This document shows, piece after piece, positions 31,590 through 42,149 of a stretch of DNA of 64,000 nucleotides; positions within the stretch are counted from its first letter, which is position 1, and every line of letters starts with the position of its first letter. The position numbers and the translations under genes were made by a program. A model generated the notes under the pieces. The model searched no databases and was not told the origin of the DNA. It saw only the letters and a list, made by a program, of their open reading frames with translations. The stretch is from Micromonospora alfalfae (GTDB lineage Bacteria > Actinomycetota > Actinomycetes > Mycobacteriales > Micromonosporaceae). The stretch is taken from contig NZ_JAKKFH010000013.1 of NCBI RefSeq assembly GCF_022230925.1, positions 1 to 64,000 of the forward strand. The letters run 5' to 3'.

Positions 31590-32767
31590 TGACGGCGGTG
31601 GCGGCTACGGTCGTCGACCTGGCCGGGCGGGTGGAACGGGTCGCGGCGGTGGCCCGGGAACATGCCCGGCGTACCGACGACGAGGCGGTCTTCCCCACCG
31701 AGGCGCTGGCCGAACTGCGCGCATCCGGGCTGCTGGCGCTGGTCGTGCCGGCCGCGTACGGCGGGCTGGGCGGCGGCCCGGCGGAACTGATCGACTGCGC
31801 CGAGTCGCTGGCCCGCGCCGATCTGTCGGTGGCTCTGATCTTCGCGATGCACTGCCAGCAGGTCGCCACCGTCGCCAGGTATGGCGGCGATGAGCTGCGG
31901 GCGACTCTTCTGCCGCGCATCGCCGCTGGCGAACGCTATCTGGCGTCGGTGACCACCGCCGCGGGCACCGGTGGTCACCTGTTGTCCGCGAGCGCGCCGC
32001 TGCGGGACACGGAGGAGGGACTGCTGATCGAGCGGTTCGCGCCGATCGTCACCGGCGGTGCCCACGCCGACGGCTTCCTCATCACCATGGGCAGCCCCGG
32101 CGCCGACGTACCCGGACAGGTCTGCCTCGTCTATGCCGAGCGCGAGCAGTTGGAGATCACCGAGTCGGGCCAGTGGCAACCGATGGGCATGCGGGCCAGC
32201 CACAGTGTGGCGCTACGGCTCACCGGTACGGTCCCCCGCCACCAGCTGATCGGCGCGGAGCACGGGTTCCGGGAGATCTCGTTGGCCCTCTTCTCGCCGC
32301 TGGCCCACCTCGGTTGGGCCGCCTGCTGGCTGGGTGCCGCCGCCGGGGCGCTGTCGCGGGTGGCGACCCTGCTGCGCAGCCCCGACGGCCGGCGCCGATT
32401 CGACCATCAGTCCGAGTTGCTCCTGACCCGTCTGGGTCGGGCCCGCCATCGGATCGACGCCGTCCACGCGCTGCTGCGGCACACCCAGCGCATCGTCGAG
32501 GACGGCGGTGACCTGTCGACCGCGCCGGTGCAGATGCTGCTCAACGGCCTGAAGGTGACCGCGGCGGAGTCGTGCCGGCAGGCCGTCGAGGAACTCGTCG
32601 ACGCGGTCGGGTTGCGGCACGGCTACTTCAAGGACTCGGACACCTACCTCGAACGGGTCCTGCGGGATCTGCGGTCGGCGTCGCTCAACTACCACAACGA
32701 CCGGCTCGACCTCGCCGACGGACGGCACGTGCTGCTCGACCGGAAAGTCACCCATGTTGGTGGGTGA
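31589..32767 (+). CDS. Acyl-CoA dehydrogenase-like flavoprotein 1
   Basis: The 392-residue protein has the acyl-CoA dehydrogenase layout: an alpha-helical N-terminus with ELRASGLLALVVPAAYGGLG, a central beta domain (SVTTAAGTGGHLLSASAP, WQPMGMRASHSVALRLTG) and a C-terminal helical domain. The TTAAGT segment and MGMRAS resemble DszC/hydroxylase-type members, so it could oxidise or hydroxylate an ACP-bound substrate with FAD or FMN. It starts on the last base of the ACP stop codon and overlaps the second dehydrogenase by 14 bp. Confidence 0.85.
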   Translation: MTAVAATVVDLAGRVERVAAVAREHARRTDDEAVFPTEALAELRASGLLALVVPAAYGGLGGGPAELIDCAESLARADLSVALIFAMHCQQVATVARYGGDELRATLLPRIAAGERYLASVTTAAGTGGHLLSASAPLRDTEEGLLIERFAPIVTGGAHADGFLITMGSPGADVPGQVCLVYAEREQLEITESGQWQPMGMRASHSVALRLTGTVPRHQLIGAEHGFREISLALFSPLAHLGWAACWLGAAAGALSRVATLLRSPDGRRRFDHQSELLLTRLGRARHRIDAVHALLRHTQRIVEDGGDLSTAPVQMLLNGLKVTAAESCRQAVEELVDAVGLRHGYFKDSDTYLERVLRDLRSASLNYHNDRLDLADGRHVLLDRKVTHVGG

Positions 32768-33839
32768 GCGGACGACAGGGTCCGGCGACGCGCTGGCCCG
32801 GGCCCTCACCGGTGACCGTCCGGTGTGGCCCGCTCTGGGGGCGTCCGGCGTCATCGCGTCCCTCTACGAGCCGGACGGACGCGTCAGTCCGGAACGGCTC
32901 GGCCGGCTGCTGGCCGCGGTGGACGCGTCCCAGCCGATCGGGGTCACACTGGGCGTCTGTGTGCAGGTCGCGGCGGCACTTCCGCTGCTGCGTACAGCCC
33001 TGCCGGATCATCCGCTGACCGCCGAGGTGACCGCCGGGCGGGCGGTGCTGGCGCTTGCCGCCACCGACAGCGGCCGTGGTTCGCAGCTGAGCTCGCTGGG
33101 CAGCGGCTACCGGATCGACGGCGACCGGCTCACCCTGACCGGCACGAAACGGTGGATCACCAACGCGCGTACCGCCGACGCGTTCCTCGTGCTGGCCCGG
33201 CACGAGGAGGGCAGGCACTTCACCAGCTTCAGCTTCGTGCTGGTCCCGGCCGGCGCTCCCGGTGTAACTGTGACCCCGGCCCGCACCGAGTTGTTCGACG
33301 GGGCCGGGCTCGGCGACGTGACGTTCACCGGCGTACAGCTCCCCGCCACCGCCGTCGTCGGCGGCCGTGGCCGGGGGATGGCACTGTTCGCCCGGCACAT
33401 CGCCACCGAACGGCTGGCCGGTGGTCTGTGGGCGGTCGCCCTGTGCCGGCGTGTGCTGACCGACACCGTGGAACGCCTGCGCCGGCCCGACGACGGCGGC
33501 ACCTCTCTCTGGCACGACCCGGGCGTACGGCGGCACGTGGCCGGATGCCTGGCCCGCGTCCACGAACTCCGCGCGGTGTGCGTGACCGCCGGCCCGCTGG
33601 TCGCCACGCGGCACGATCCCGCAGCCGCGGCCCGGGTGAAGATCGCCACCGCCGACACCGTCGACCACGTGCTCGGTGAATGCGCCCGGCTGCACGGCGC
33701 GGACGGGTTCGTCGACGACGGCGTCCAGCGGCTGCGTACGGAGGCGGCGGTGTTCGGCATCGGTGGCGGTGTCGGCGAGGTGGCCCGTGAGCTGCTCGCC
33801 GACCGGGTCGACGACCTCCTGCACGGTCTCGCATGGTGA
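32754..33839 (+). CDS. Acyl-CoA dehydrogenase-like flavoprotein 2
   Basis: The 361-residue product has LALAATDSGRGSQLSSLGSGY, then LTLTGTKRWITNARTADAFLV (typical flavin-contacting segment), ELFDGAGLGDVTFTGVQLP and a C-terminal helical bundle with LHGADGFVDDGVQRL. It lacks the longest N-terminal helices of the family. Two adjacent, divergent family members suggest either a heteromer or two sequential oxidations of a tethered acyl chain, as in pathways that form unsaturated aminoacyl-ACPs. Start ATG 32754 lies inside the preceding gene. Confidence 0.85.
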   Translation: MLVGERTTGSGDALARALTGDRPVWPALGASGVIASLYEPDGRVSPERLGRLLAAVDASQPIGVTLGVCVQVAAALPLLRTALPDHPLTAEVTAGRAVLALAATDSGRGSQLSSLGSGYRIDGDRLTLTGTKRWITNARTADAFLVLARHEEGRHFTSFSFVLVPAGAPGVTVTPARTELFDGAGLGDVTFTGVQLPATAVVGGRGRGMALFARHIATERLAGGLWAVALCRRVLTDTVERLRRPDDGGTSLWHDPGVRRHVAGCLARVHELRAVCVTAGPLVATRHDPAAAARVKIATADTVDHVLGECARLHGADGFVDDGVQRLRTEAAVFGIGGGVGEVARELLADRVDDLLHGLAW

Positions 33840-33862
33840 CGGTGGTCCGGGAAGGGGGAACG

Positions 33863-34732
33863 ATGACGAACTGGGCGGATCTGAGCTGCTACACCAGCAA
33901 CCTGGCCGCCTACCTGGCACCCGGGCGGCCGCACCTGCGGTCCGAACTGGCCGACGCGGTTCGTCTCGCGGTCCTCCCCGCGACGACGGCACTGTCGCAC
34001 CACAGCCGTATCGACGGTGGCAGCCTGGGATATGTCGGGACGGGCCGGTGGGCGGAGGCCACGGCCGGGATCGCCGCTGAGCTGGAGACCCACGGCAAGG
34101 TCCTGGCGGTCGCGAACACCGAACAGCTGCAGTGGTCTCCCGAGTACCAGCGCCGCGCGACGCCGCACTGGGTGCTGCTGACCGGCCGGCCCGGAGGCGG
34201 CTGGCAGGTGGAGGACCACTTCGCCGCGACGACCCCGCACGGCGATCATCGGCCGTACCACGGGCAGGTCACCGAGGACGAGCTGAAGGTGCTGCTCTCG
34301 CCGGTCACCACGGCGTCCGGTGAGGTCGCCAACCGCGATCGGCACGCCCTCGGCGAGCCCGTCGAGGTGCCACCGCCATCGCAGTACCGCTGGCTGGCCC
34401 GTACCGCTGCGGTGCGTACTCCCGTGGAGCCGGGGTGGCTCACCGGCTCGGACGCGGTGACGCATCTCGCCGCGGTGGTCGAGGACCGGGCAAGGCTCGC
34501 CGCTCTGGCCGACGACCTGTGGGCGGCCAGCCGGCACCAGCTCTTCCGCCACCGGGTCCGGTCGGCCGCCGGGCTGACCGACCCGGCGGCCGCCGCTGCC
34601 GCTGTCTCCGCGTGGGAGGAACTCCCACGGGCTCTGCGGTTCGCCGTGGAGTCGGCCGACCGTGGGCGGCCCCGGCCGGGTGTGGTCCGTGCCGCGTTCG
34701 ACCGGATCATCACCGAGGGGGCGACCGCGTGA
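33863..34732 (+). CDS. Second BtrH-like Cys-dependent acyltransferase candidate
   Basis: The 289-residue product begins NWADLSCYTSNLAAYLAP, with Cys9 placed like Cys22 of the BtrH-ACP fusion, and continues with ATPHWVLLTGRPGGGWQVED, where His102 and Asp118 could complete a Cys-His-Asp triad. The C-terminal 100 residues are helical and different from the first protein, and there is no carrier domain. I infer a distant C39/BtrH-like transferase; the match is weak and the protein may be family-unassigned. ATG 33863 follows GAAGGGGGAA; ATG 33833 is an alternative. GTGA overlap with the next ligase. Confidence 0.5.
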   Translation: MTNWADLSCYTSNLAAYLAPGRPHLRSELADAVRLAVLPATTALSHHSRIDGGSLGYVGTGRWAEATAGIAAELETHGKVLAVANTEQLQWSPEYQRRATPHWVLLTGRPGGGWQVEDHFAATTPHGDHRPYHGQVTEDELKVLLSPVTTASGEVANRDRHALGEPVEVPPPSQYRWLARTAAVRTPVEPGWLTGSDAVTHLAAVVEDRARLAALADDLWAASRHQLFRHRVRSAAGLTDPAAAAAAVSAWEELPRALRFAVESADRGRPRPGVVRAAFDRIITEGATA

Positions 34733-36378
34733 ACACGCTGTACGACTGGTTCGCCGAGTCCGCCGCCCAGCATCGGGATCGGATCGCGCTGGACCTGGGC
34801 GTCAACCGGCTCCGGTACGGGGAACTCGACGATCTCGCCGGCCGGGTCGCCGCTGCGGTGGTGCGCCGGCTCGGACAGCCCCCGAACCGGCTGGGGCTGC
34901 TCGCGGCTCGCAGCGCCGGTGCGTACGCCGGATATCTCGCCGCGTACCGGCTGAATGCCACGGTCGTGCCGCTCAATCCGGCGTATCCGCCTGCGCGGAC
35001 CGCGGCCGTCGCCACGGCGGCCGAGCTGGACCTGGTCCTCGCCGACGCCGGTGGCAGCGCCGGTGCGGTGCCGGTGCTACCTGTCGACGACAGTGCTCTC
35101 GCCGCGCTCCCACCTGCCAACGGGGTGGCCGCACATTGGGCGGACGCGGCCCGTCCGGCGTACATCATGTTCACCTCCGGGTCGACCGGGACGCCGAAAG
35201 GCGTGCCGGTGACCCATGCCAACGTGCTCGCCTTCCTGCGGGCCGTGGCCGGACGCGCGGAGCTGACCAGCGACGCCCGGGTGTCCCAGATGTTCGACCT
35301 CACCTTCGACCCGTCGATCTTCGACCTGTTCGCCACCTGGGGCGCCGGAGCGACGGTGGTGGTGCCGCAACCGGCCGACCTGTTGGCGGCGGTCCGGTTC
35401 GTCCGGCAACGCGAGATCACCCATTGGAGTTCGGTGCCGTCGGTGATCGCCATCGCGCGGCGGCTACGGCAGCTGGGCCCGGACCGGATGCCGACGTTGC
35501 GATGGAGCATGTTCTGCGGCGAGCCGCTGTCCGTCGACGCTGCGGCCGCCTGGCAGGGTGCCGCGCCGAACAGCGTCATCGAGAACATGTACGGACCCAC
35601 CGAACTCACGGTCACCTGCACCGGCTACCGCCTGCCGGCATCGCCCGCCGACTGGCCGGCCACCACGAACGGCACCGTGCCCATCGGGGAGCCCTACCCG
35701 GCAGTCGCCTGGCTACTGCTCGACGAGGACCTGCGCCCCGCAGCCGAGGGAGAGCTGTGCGTCAGGGGCCCGCAGCGGTTCCCGGGTTATCTCGACCCGG
35801 CGGACGACAGCGAGCGGTTCGTCACCGAAGCCTCCGGCAGTTACCGGCTCCGCCATGGCACGCCGTCCGGATCGGACTGGTACCGGACCGGAGACCGGGT
35901 CCGCCACGAGAACGGCCGGTTGATCCACCTCGGCCGGCTGGACCACCAGGTGAAGGTGTCCGGATACCGCGTCGAACTCGGCGAGATCGAGGCGGTCGCC
36001 CGGCGACACCCGGAGGTGGCGCAGGCTGTCGCCCTGGCCCTCGCCGTGCCGACGGGCGGTGTGGAGCTGCACCTCGCCTACGAGGGGCCGGTGGTCGACG
36101 AGGAGCAGCTGCTGGCCATGCTGCGGGCCACGCTCGCTCCGTTCATGGTGCCCCGCCGGCTCACGCGGTTCGAGGCTCTGCCGCTCACCGCCAACGGCAA
36201 GATCGACCGGGGCCTGCTCGGCCGTGTCCTGCGGTCAGTTCAACTTCCGGGACAGGGCCCGGGTGGCGCGTCGCATCAGCTGCCGAACGGCGGGGGACCG
36301 GTCGCCGGCCCGGACGGTGGCGCGGATCTGTCGGTTCGGGCATCTATTGTCCCGAGTGTGGGCGGCATGCCAACCTGA
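34729..36378 (+). CDS. AMP-dependent ligase 2 (amino-acid adenylation-domain type)
   Basis: The 549-residue protein is closest to NRPS-like or D-Ala-carrier-ligase adenylation domains: MFTSGSTGTPKGVPVTH (A3), FDLTFDPSIFDLF (A4), NMYGPTELTVTCTGY (A5), DWYRTGDRVRHENGRLIHLG (A7), DHQVKVSGYRVELGEIE (A8) and LTANGKIDRGLL (A10 Lys). The A4 Asp that binds an alpha-amino group is present (SIFDLF), so an amino acid substrate is likely. It has no fused carrier domain and must load one of the separate ACPs. A tail of about 45 residues after A10 is Gly/Pro-rich. Confidence 0.9.
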   Translation: MNTLYDWFAESAAQHRDRIALDLGVNRLRYGELDDLAGRVAAAVVRRLGQPPNRLGLLAARSAGAYAGYLAAYRLNATVVPLNPAYPPARTAAVATAAELDLVLADAGGSAGAVPVLPVDDSALAALPPANGVAAHWADAARPAYIMFTSGSTGTPKGVPVTHANVLAFLRAVAGRAELTSDARVSQMFDLTFDPSIFDLFATWGAGATVVVPQPADLLAAVRFVRQREITHWSSVPSVIAIARRLRQLGPDRMPTLRWSMFCGEPLSVDAAAAWQGAAPNSVIENMYGPTELTVTCTGYRLPASPADWPATTNGTVPIGEPYPAVAWLLLDEDLRPAAEGELCVRGPQRFPGYLDPADDSERFVTEASGSYRLRHGTPSGSDWYRTGDRVRHENGRLIHLGRLDHQVKVSGYRVELGEIEAVARRHPEVAQAVALALAVPTGGVELHLAYEGPVVDEEQLLAMLRATLAPFMVPRRLTRFEALPLTANGKIDRGLLGRVLRSVQLPGQGPGGASHQLPNGGGPVAGPDGGADLSVRASIVPSVGGMPT

Positions 36379-36382
36379 CTGG

Positions 36383-37009
36383 GTGCCACTGGATCCGCGG
36401 CTGCTCGCCGCGTTCACGCTCGCCACTGTCGTCGCTACGCTGGCGCCGGGCCCGGACATGCTGTTCGTACTCGGTTCCGGGATGCGTGGTGGCCCACGTA
36501 CCGGGCTGCTCGCCACTGCCGGCATCGCGACCGGCGAGGCCATCCACGTCATCGCTGCGGCCGCCGGGCTCAGCGCGCTGTTCACGGCGGTGCCCGAGGC
36601 GTTCACCGCGTTGCGCCTCGCTGGTGCCGTCTACCTGGCCTACCTGGGCATCCAGATGATCCGGCAGTCCGGTGACCTGGTGGTGTCCACCGGTGACGGC
36701 GCGCCCATCTCGGCTCGCCGTGCCTACCTCACGGGCTTCCTCACGAATCTGTCCAACCCGAAGATGATCATCTTCTCGGTCGCGTTTCTTCCGCAGTTCG
36801 TCGATCCGTCGCTGGGGTCGGTGTGGATCCAGTTCGCTGTGCTCGGCGCCATCCTGATCTGCCTGGAGTTCCTGATCGACGGTGGGGTGGGCGTCTTCGC
36901 CGGTCGGGTCGGAGGTTGGCTGAGACGCCGTCGTACCGTGCGCCGTTGGGTCGACACCGGTACCGGCGGCATCCTGATCGCGCTGGGACTGCGGCTGGCG
37001 GTGGAGTAG
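36383..37009 (+). CDS. LysE/RhtB-family exporter
   Basis: The 208-residue protein has about six hydrophobic segments and the LysE signature APGPDMLFVLGSGMRGGPRTG near residue 22, with FLTNLSNPKMIIFSVAFLPQF near 120. The family exports amino acids such as lysine, threonine or homoserine lactone. As the last gene of the rightward operon, 4 bp after the ligase stop, it could export the product or relieve a lysine-derived intermediate. GTG 36383 is the likely start; no strong ribosome site is seen, so coupling to the ligase is probable. Confidence 0.88.
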   Translation: MPLDPRLLAAFTLATVVATLAPGPDMLFVLGSGMRGGPRTGLLATAGIATGEAIHVIAAAAGLSALFTAVPEAFTALRLAGAVYLAYLGIQMIRQSGDLVVSTGDGAPISARRAYLTGFLTNLSNPKMIIFSVAFLPQFVDPSLGSVWIQFAVLGAILICLEFLIDGGVGVFAGRVGGWLRRRRTVRRWVDTGTGGILIALGLRLAVE

Positions 37010-37040
37010 CAGCGCGTCGTCGCGCGTTCGTCCGCTGGAA

Positions 37041-37100
37041 GGCATCCGGTCCCGCAACGGGTCCGGTCTGCGTGACCGAACCAGTGCGGGACCGGATGCC
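37041..37100 (+). terminator. Long hairpin after the biosynthetic operon
   Basis: GGCATCCGGTCCCGCA (37041-37056) is perfectly complementary to TGCGGGACCGGATGCC (37085-37100), with a 28-nt loop that can itself pair in part (GGTC with GACC). It lies 32 bp after the LysE stop and 37 bp before the end of the convergent beta-helix gene, and marks the right border of the cluster. Confidence 0.75.
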
Positions 37101-37136
37101 TGTCTCCTGTTACCCGGGTGCGGGGCGAGCGGGTGA

Positions 37137-38690
37137 TCAGCCGAAGCAGTTGGGCACCGGCGGTGAGCTGGGTGTGCAGTTGGTGGGCCGGTTGCCGGTG
37201 ATGGCCGTCTTCTGGTCCACCGTGACCTGGCCGCCGTCGTTGAAGATCCCGCCGGGTGCCAGGGTGGAGATGTTGTCGGTGACCTTGCTTTCGGTGAGGG
37301 TGAGCGTGGCGTTGTTGTAGATGCCGCCGCCCTGCGAGCTGGAGCCGATGGCCCTGTTCCGGTCGACGTGCGTGCGGCGCAGTACGACGGTGCCGCTGCC
37401 GTTGTAGACGCCACCGCCGTGTTCGATGGTGCTGTTCGTGCTGGCGACGTTCTCGCTGATCCGGCTCTCTTCGGCCACGAACTGGTTGATCTGGTTGAAC
37501 ACGCCGCCGCCGCGTTGGCCGGCCTCGTTGTGGTGGACGTTGCCGTGCTTGAGGCGGAAGTCGCCGTCGGTGAAGATTCCGCCGCCCTCGCTGCCGGCTC
37601 GGTTGTCGTTGATCTCGACGTTCCTGGCCTCGGTGGTGGAGTTGAGGCCGCCGCGGATGCCACCGCCGCGGAAGCCCGCGGTGTTGTTGTCCAGGTGGAC
37701 GTTGTCGAGCACCGCGACCTGGCTGTTCGACAACCCGCCGCCAGCGCCGCCGATCGGCACGATGTTGAAGGTGCCGATCGTGTTGTTGTAGCTCAGTCGG
37801 GTGTTCTGCACTGTGAGGTTGCCGTTGTTGTAGATGCCTCCGCCGTCGAACACGGCGCTGTTGTTGCTGATGGTGCTGGCGCGGTCCTTCTTCCCGTCCT
37901 TGTCCTTGCTGTCCCAGTCCTTGCCGTTGCCGTGGTCGTTCCCGCCGAGGATCTTCGTGACGCCGTAGTTGGCGATGCCGCCACCCGGGCCGTTGGTGTG
38001 GTTGTAGACCACCTCGGTGTTCTCGATGACGGCCCTGCCGCCGATGTCGATCCGGATGCCACCGCCGCCCTGGCCGATCCCACCCTCGGCCAGGCCGCCC
38101 TTGATGGTGGCGTCGCGCAGCGTCAGGTCGCCGCCGGTTCCGACTTCGAGGATCCGGAACGGGGTGGCATTGGCCGCGCGGACGATTGTGGATCCGTTTC
38201 CGTCGATCACGACCTGCTGGGTGATGATCGGTAGGCCGACCGCGCCGAAGGGCACCGGTGGCTGGGGTGCCGACCTGTTGAGCGTGTAGGTGCACTTCTC
38301 GGCGAGGCGGAGCTTCGCCCCGGAGTCGGCGTTCGCGCGGACGATCGCCGCGATCAGCTCGTCGGCGTTGCAGGGTACGGACCGGAAGTCGTCGCGATGG
38401 TCGTCCTCTTTCTTGTGGTCCCTGCCGTCGCGGCCACCCGGGTCCTGGCCTCCGTGGTCGTCGCCACTGCCCCGGCTGCCGTCGGCGAGGACCTGCGCTC
38501 CGGCGTTCGACGGGCTGCCGTCGTTCTTCCCGGCTGCCCCGCTCACTCCCGCCGAGGTGAAGGCGGCCAGACCGAGCACTCCGGTCAACCCGGCCGCCCC
38601 GGCGACGAGCCAACGCGCCCGGCGCCTCTTCGGCAGCGGGGCCTGGTCGGCCGCCACTTCGCTCATCTTCGGGTGTAGATAGTTGGACAT
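37137..38690 (-). CDS. Secreted right-handed beta-helix (Pmp-like) protein
   Basis: The 517-residue product has a basic N-terminus and hydrophobic signal-anchor (RWLVAGAAGLTGVLGLAAF, about residues 24-42), a charged Asp/His/Lys linker (about 60-105), and then many irregular repeats with GGGI and N-N patterns such as NNSAVFDGGGIYNNGNLTV and GSEGGGIFTDGDFRL. This is the parallel beta-helix seen in polymorphic outer-membrane-type repeats and some pectate-lyase-like enzymes. No catalytic residues are evident, so adhesion or glycan binding is as likely as lyase activity. ATG 38690 is chosen because upstream sequence is not signal-like; the open frame continues to 38774. Confidence 0.75.
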   Translation of the reverse strand: MSNYLHPKMSEVAADQAPLPKRRRARWLVAGAAGLTGVLGLAAFTSAGVSGAAGKNDGSPSNAGAQVLADGSRGSGDDHGGQDPGGRDGRDHKKEDDHRDDFRSVPCNADELIAAIVRANADSGAKLRLAEKCTYTLNRSAPQPPVPFGAVGLPIITQQVVIDGNGSTIVRAANATPFRILEVGTGGDLTLRDATIKGGLAEGGIGQGGGGIRIDIGGRAVIENTEVVYNHTNGPGGGIANYGVTKILGGNDHGNGKDWDSKDKDGKKDRASTISNNSAVFDGGGIYNNGNLTVQNTRLSYNNTIGTFNIVPIGGAGGGLSNSQVAVLDNVHLDNNTAGFRGGGIRGGLNSTTEARNVEINDNRAGSEGGGIFTDGDFRLKHGNVHHNEAGQRGGGVFNQINQFVAEESRISENVASTNSTIEHGGGVYNGSGTVVLRRTHVDRNRAIGSSSQGGGIYNNATLTLTESKVTDNISTLAPGGIFNDGGQVTVDQKTAITGNRPTNCTPSSPPVPNCFG

Positions 38691-40333
<1,643 letters not shown>

Positions 40334-40350
40334 CCTGTGCGGCGGCGCCG

Positions 40351-40380
40351 GGTGGTCGGATCGCTGACGGTCCGACCACC
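40351..40380 (+). terminator. Terminator hairpin after SGNH gene
   Basis: GGTGGTCGGA (40351-40360) pairs perfectly with TCCGACCACC (40371-40380) around a 10-nt loop, 17 bp after the stop codon of the SGNH hydrolase gene. Confidence 0.7.
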
Positions 40381-40532
40381 GTCGTCCCCTGCCGCCCACT
40401 CTCCGGACGGCATCGACCGGGTTCGGTGGGCGGACGATAGGCTGCGGCCGGCATCGGAGTGACCTGAGGGGAACGGGTACGGGTGATGGGCGGAACGGCT
40501 CGCGCGGTGGTCGCGCTCTGCGGGCATCTGGC

Positions 40533-42149
40533 GTGAGCGACGGGTTGCGTCTCGGTGACCCGACACGCCTTGGTGGGTACGAGGTGCTCGACCGGCTCGG
40601 CGACGGGGGCATGGGCAGTGTCTTCCTGGCCCGTTCACCGCAGGGTCGGCTGGTGGCGGTCAAGGTCGTCCGTGCCGAACTCTCCCACGACGAGGAGTTC
40701 CGGGGTCGGTTCCGTAGTGAGGTGAACCGCGCCCGCCAGGTTCCACCGTTCTGCACAGCCGAGGTCCTGGACGCCGACCCGGACCATGACCCGCCGTATC
40801 TGGTGGTGGAGTACGTCGATGGCCCCAGCCTGGCCGAGGTGGTTCGAACGCAGGGCCCGCTGGAGGCGGCGCGGCTGCACAGCATCGCGGTTGGGGTGGC
40901 CACCGCGCTCACCGCCATCCACGGCGCTGCGGTGATCCATCGCGACCTGAAGCCGGCGAACGTCCTGGTCGCACCGGGTGGGATCAAGGTCATCGACTTC
41001 GGCATCGCCCGAGCGTTCGAGGCGACGAGCCAGCACACCCGGACCAACCAGATGGTCGGGACCCTCTCGTACATGGCTCCGGAGCGGTTCGACACGACTT
41101 CCGGCCGTCCGGCGGGCCCGGCCGCGGACATCTTCGCCTGGGGTGCCCTGGTCGCCTACGCCGCGACCGGGCGCAGCCCGTTCGGGGGCGACTCACCTAC
41201 CGCCACCGCCATGCGAATCCTCACTCAACCACCGGACCTGACCGGGCTCGATGGGCCGTTGCGGGAGTTGGTCTCCCGCGCGTTGGAGAAGGACCCCGCT
41301 GCCCGGCCCACCGCCCGGGAGTTGCTCGACGGGTTGTTGACGGCAGCGTCTCCGGTGGGCGCCGGCGGGCCGGCCGAGCTCCCGGGCGCGACGCCGTCGA
41401 ATGTGCCGCCCGCTCCCGGTGGTGATGATCAGGGCGCGGGGTCGATGCCATCGGGTCTGGCCACTGGCGGTCGCGGGGGTTCACGCGGGCGTGGCTGGCT
41501 CATCGCTCTGGGCGCGACCGCTGCGGTGATCGCCGTGCTGGTGCCCGCTGTCCTGTTCGGTCCGAAACTGTTCGACGGGCAGTCCAAAGCGGACCTGGCC
41601 GGCTCGCCGCCGAGCGGTGGCCCGGAGACGAGCGGTCCGGCGGCCACGGCGTCCACGCCCGCGTCGGGCAAGCCGTCCGCCTCAGCGTCGGCCAGCACGG
41701 ACCCGACCCACGCCATGCTGGCTGGTCAGCGGCGAATCCTGCTGCACGTGGTGGAGATCGACCGTGACCTGTCGCTGCCGTCTCACGGCGAGCTCGAGGT
41801 CGGCAACGGAACCGGCAAGGACGCGCTCTTCGTGCTTGAACCAGTCGGTGTCGACTACATGATCAAATCGGTGAACCCGGAGATCGCCCACCGACCCTGT
41901 CTTGGCGTCAAGGTCGATTCAGAAGGGTACTCGGCGCTGGTGGGAGCCGACTGTCGGCCGACCAAGGCAACTCTGTTCGCGATGAGCCGTGAGGGCAGGG
42001 ACGACAAGGGGCGCCCCTCCTACGCCATCATCAGCGAAGAGTACGGCCCGGTGCAGTGGAGCCCGACCAAGAAGGAGATCTTCGTCGAGTTTCTCGGCGA
42101 CGCGCCGCTGAACACCACGTTCAGCCTTGTCGATCGAGGCGCTGTCTGA
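40533..42149 (+). CDS. Membrane Ser/Thr protein kinase
   Basis: The 538-residue protein has a Hanks-type kinase domain (about 10-270): LGDGGMGSVFLAR (P-loop), AVKVV (catalytic Lys), HRDLKPANVLV (catalytic loop), DFGIARAFE and the activation segment ending GTLSYMAPERF. A Pro/Gly-rich linker, one transmembrane helix (WLIALGATAAVIAVLVPAVLF, about 325-345) and an extracytoplasmic domain of about 150 residues follow. There are no PASTA repeats, so the ligand is unknown. GTG 40533 is in a weak ribosome context. Confidence 0.93.
   Translation: MSDGLRLGDPTRLGGYEVLDRLGDGGMGSVFLARSPQGRLVAVKVVRAELSHDEEFRGRFRSEVNRARQVPPFCTAEVLDADPDHDPPYLVVEYVDGPSLAEVVRTQGPLEAARLHSIAVGVATALTAIHGAAVIHRDLKPANVLVAPGGIKVIDFGIARAFEATSQHTRTNQMVGTLSYMAPERFDTTSGRPAGPAADIFAWGALVAYAATGRSPFGGDSPTATAMRILTQPPDLTGLDGPLRELVSRALEKDPAARPTARELLDGLLTAASPVGAGGPAELPGATPSNVPPAPGGDDQGAGSMPSGLATGGRGGSRGRGWLIALGATAAVIAVLVPAVLFGPKLFDGQSKADLAGSPPSGGPETSGPAATASTPASGKPSASASASTDPTHAMLAGQRRILLHVVEIDRDLSLPSHGELEVGNGTGKDALFVLEPVGVDYMIKSVNPEIAHRPCLGVKVDSEGYSALVGADCRPTKATLFAMSREGRDDKGRPSYAIISEEYGPVQWSPTKKEIFVEFLGDAPLNTTFSLVDRGAV

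Noticed and set aside
31350-33839. Methoxymalonyl-ACP or aminomalonyl-ACP extender-unit cassette
   Set aside because: ACP plus acyl-CoA dehydrogenase genes recall such cassettes, but there is no FkbH-like enzyme, no 3-hydroxyacyl-CoA dehydrogenase and no PKS, whereas decarboxylase and BtrH-like genes are present.
34729-36378. NRPS module
   Set aside because: The adenylation domain is alone, with no condensation, carrier or thioesterase domain fused or adjacent, so it is a stand-alone ligase.
36724-38613. Long open frame antisense to the beta-helix gene
   Set aside because: Its Arg/Gly/Pro-rich low-complexity translation is typical of shadow frames in GC-rich DNA; the beta-helix frame has clear repeats and a signal anchor.
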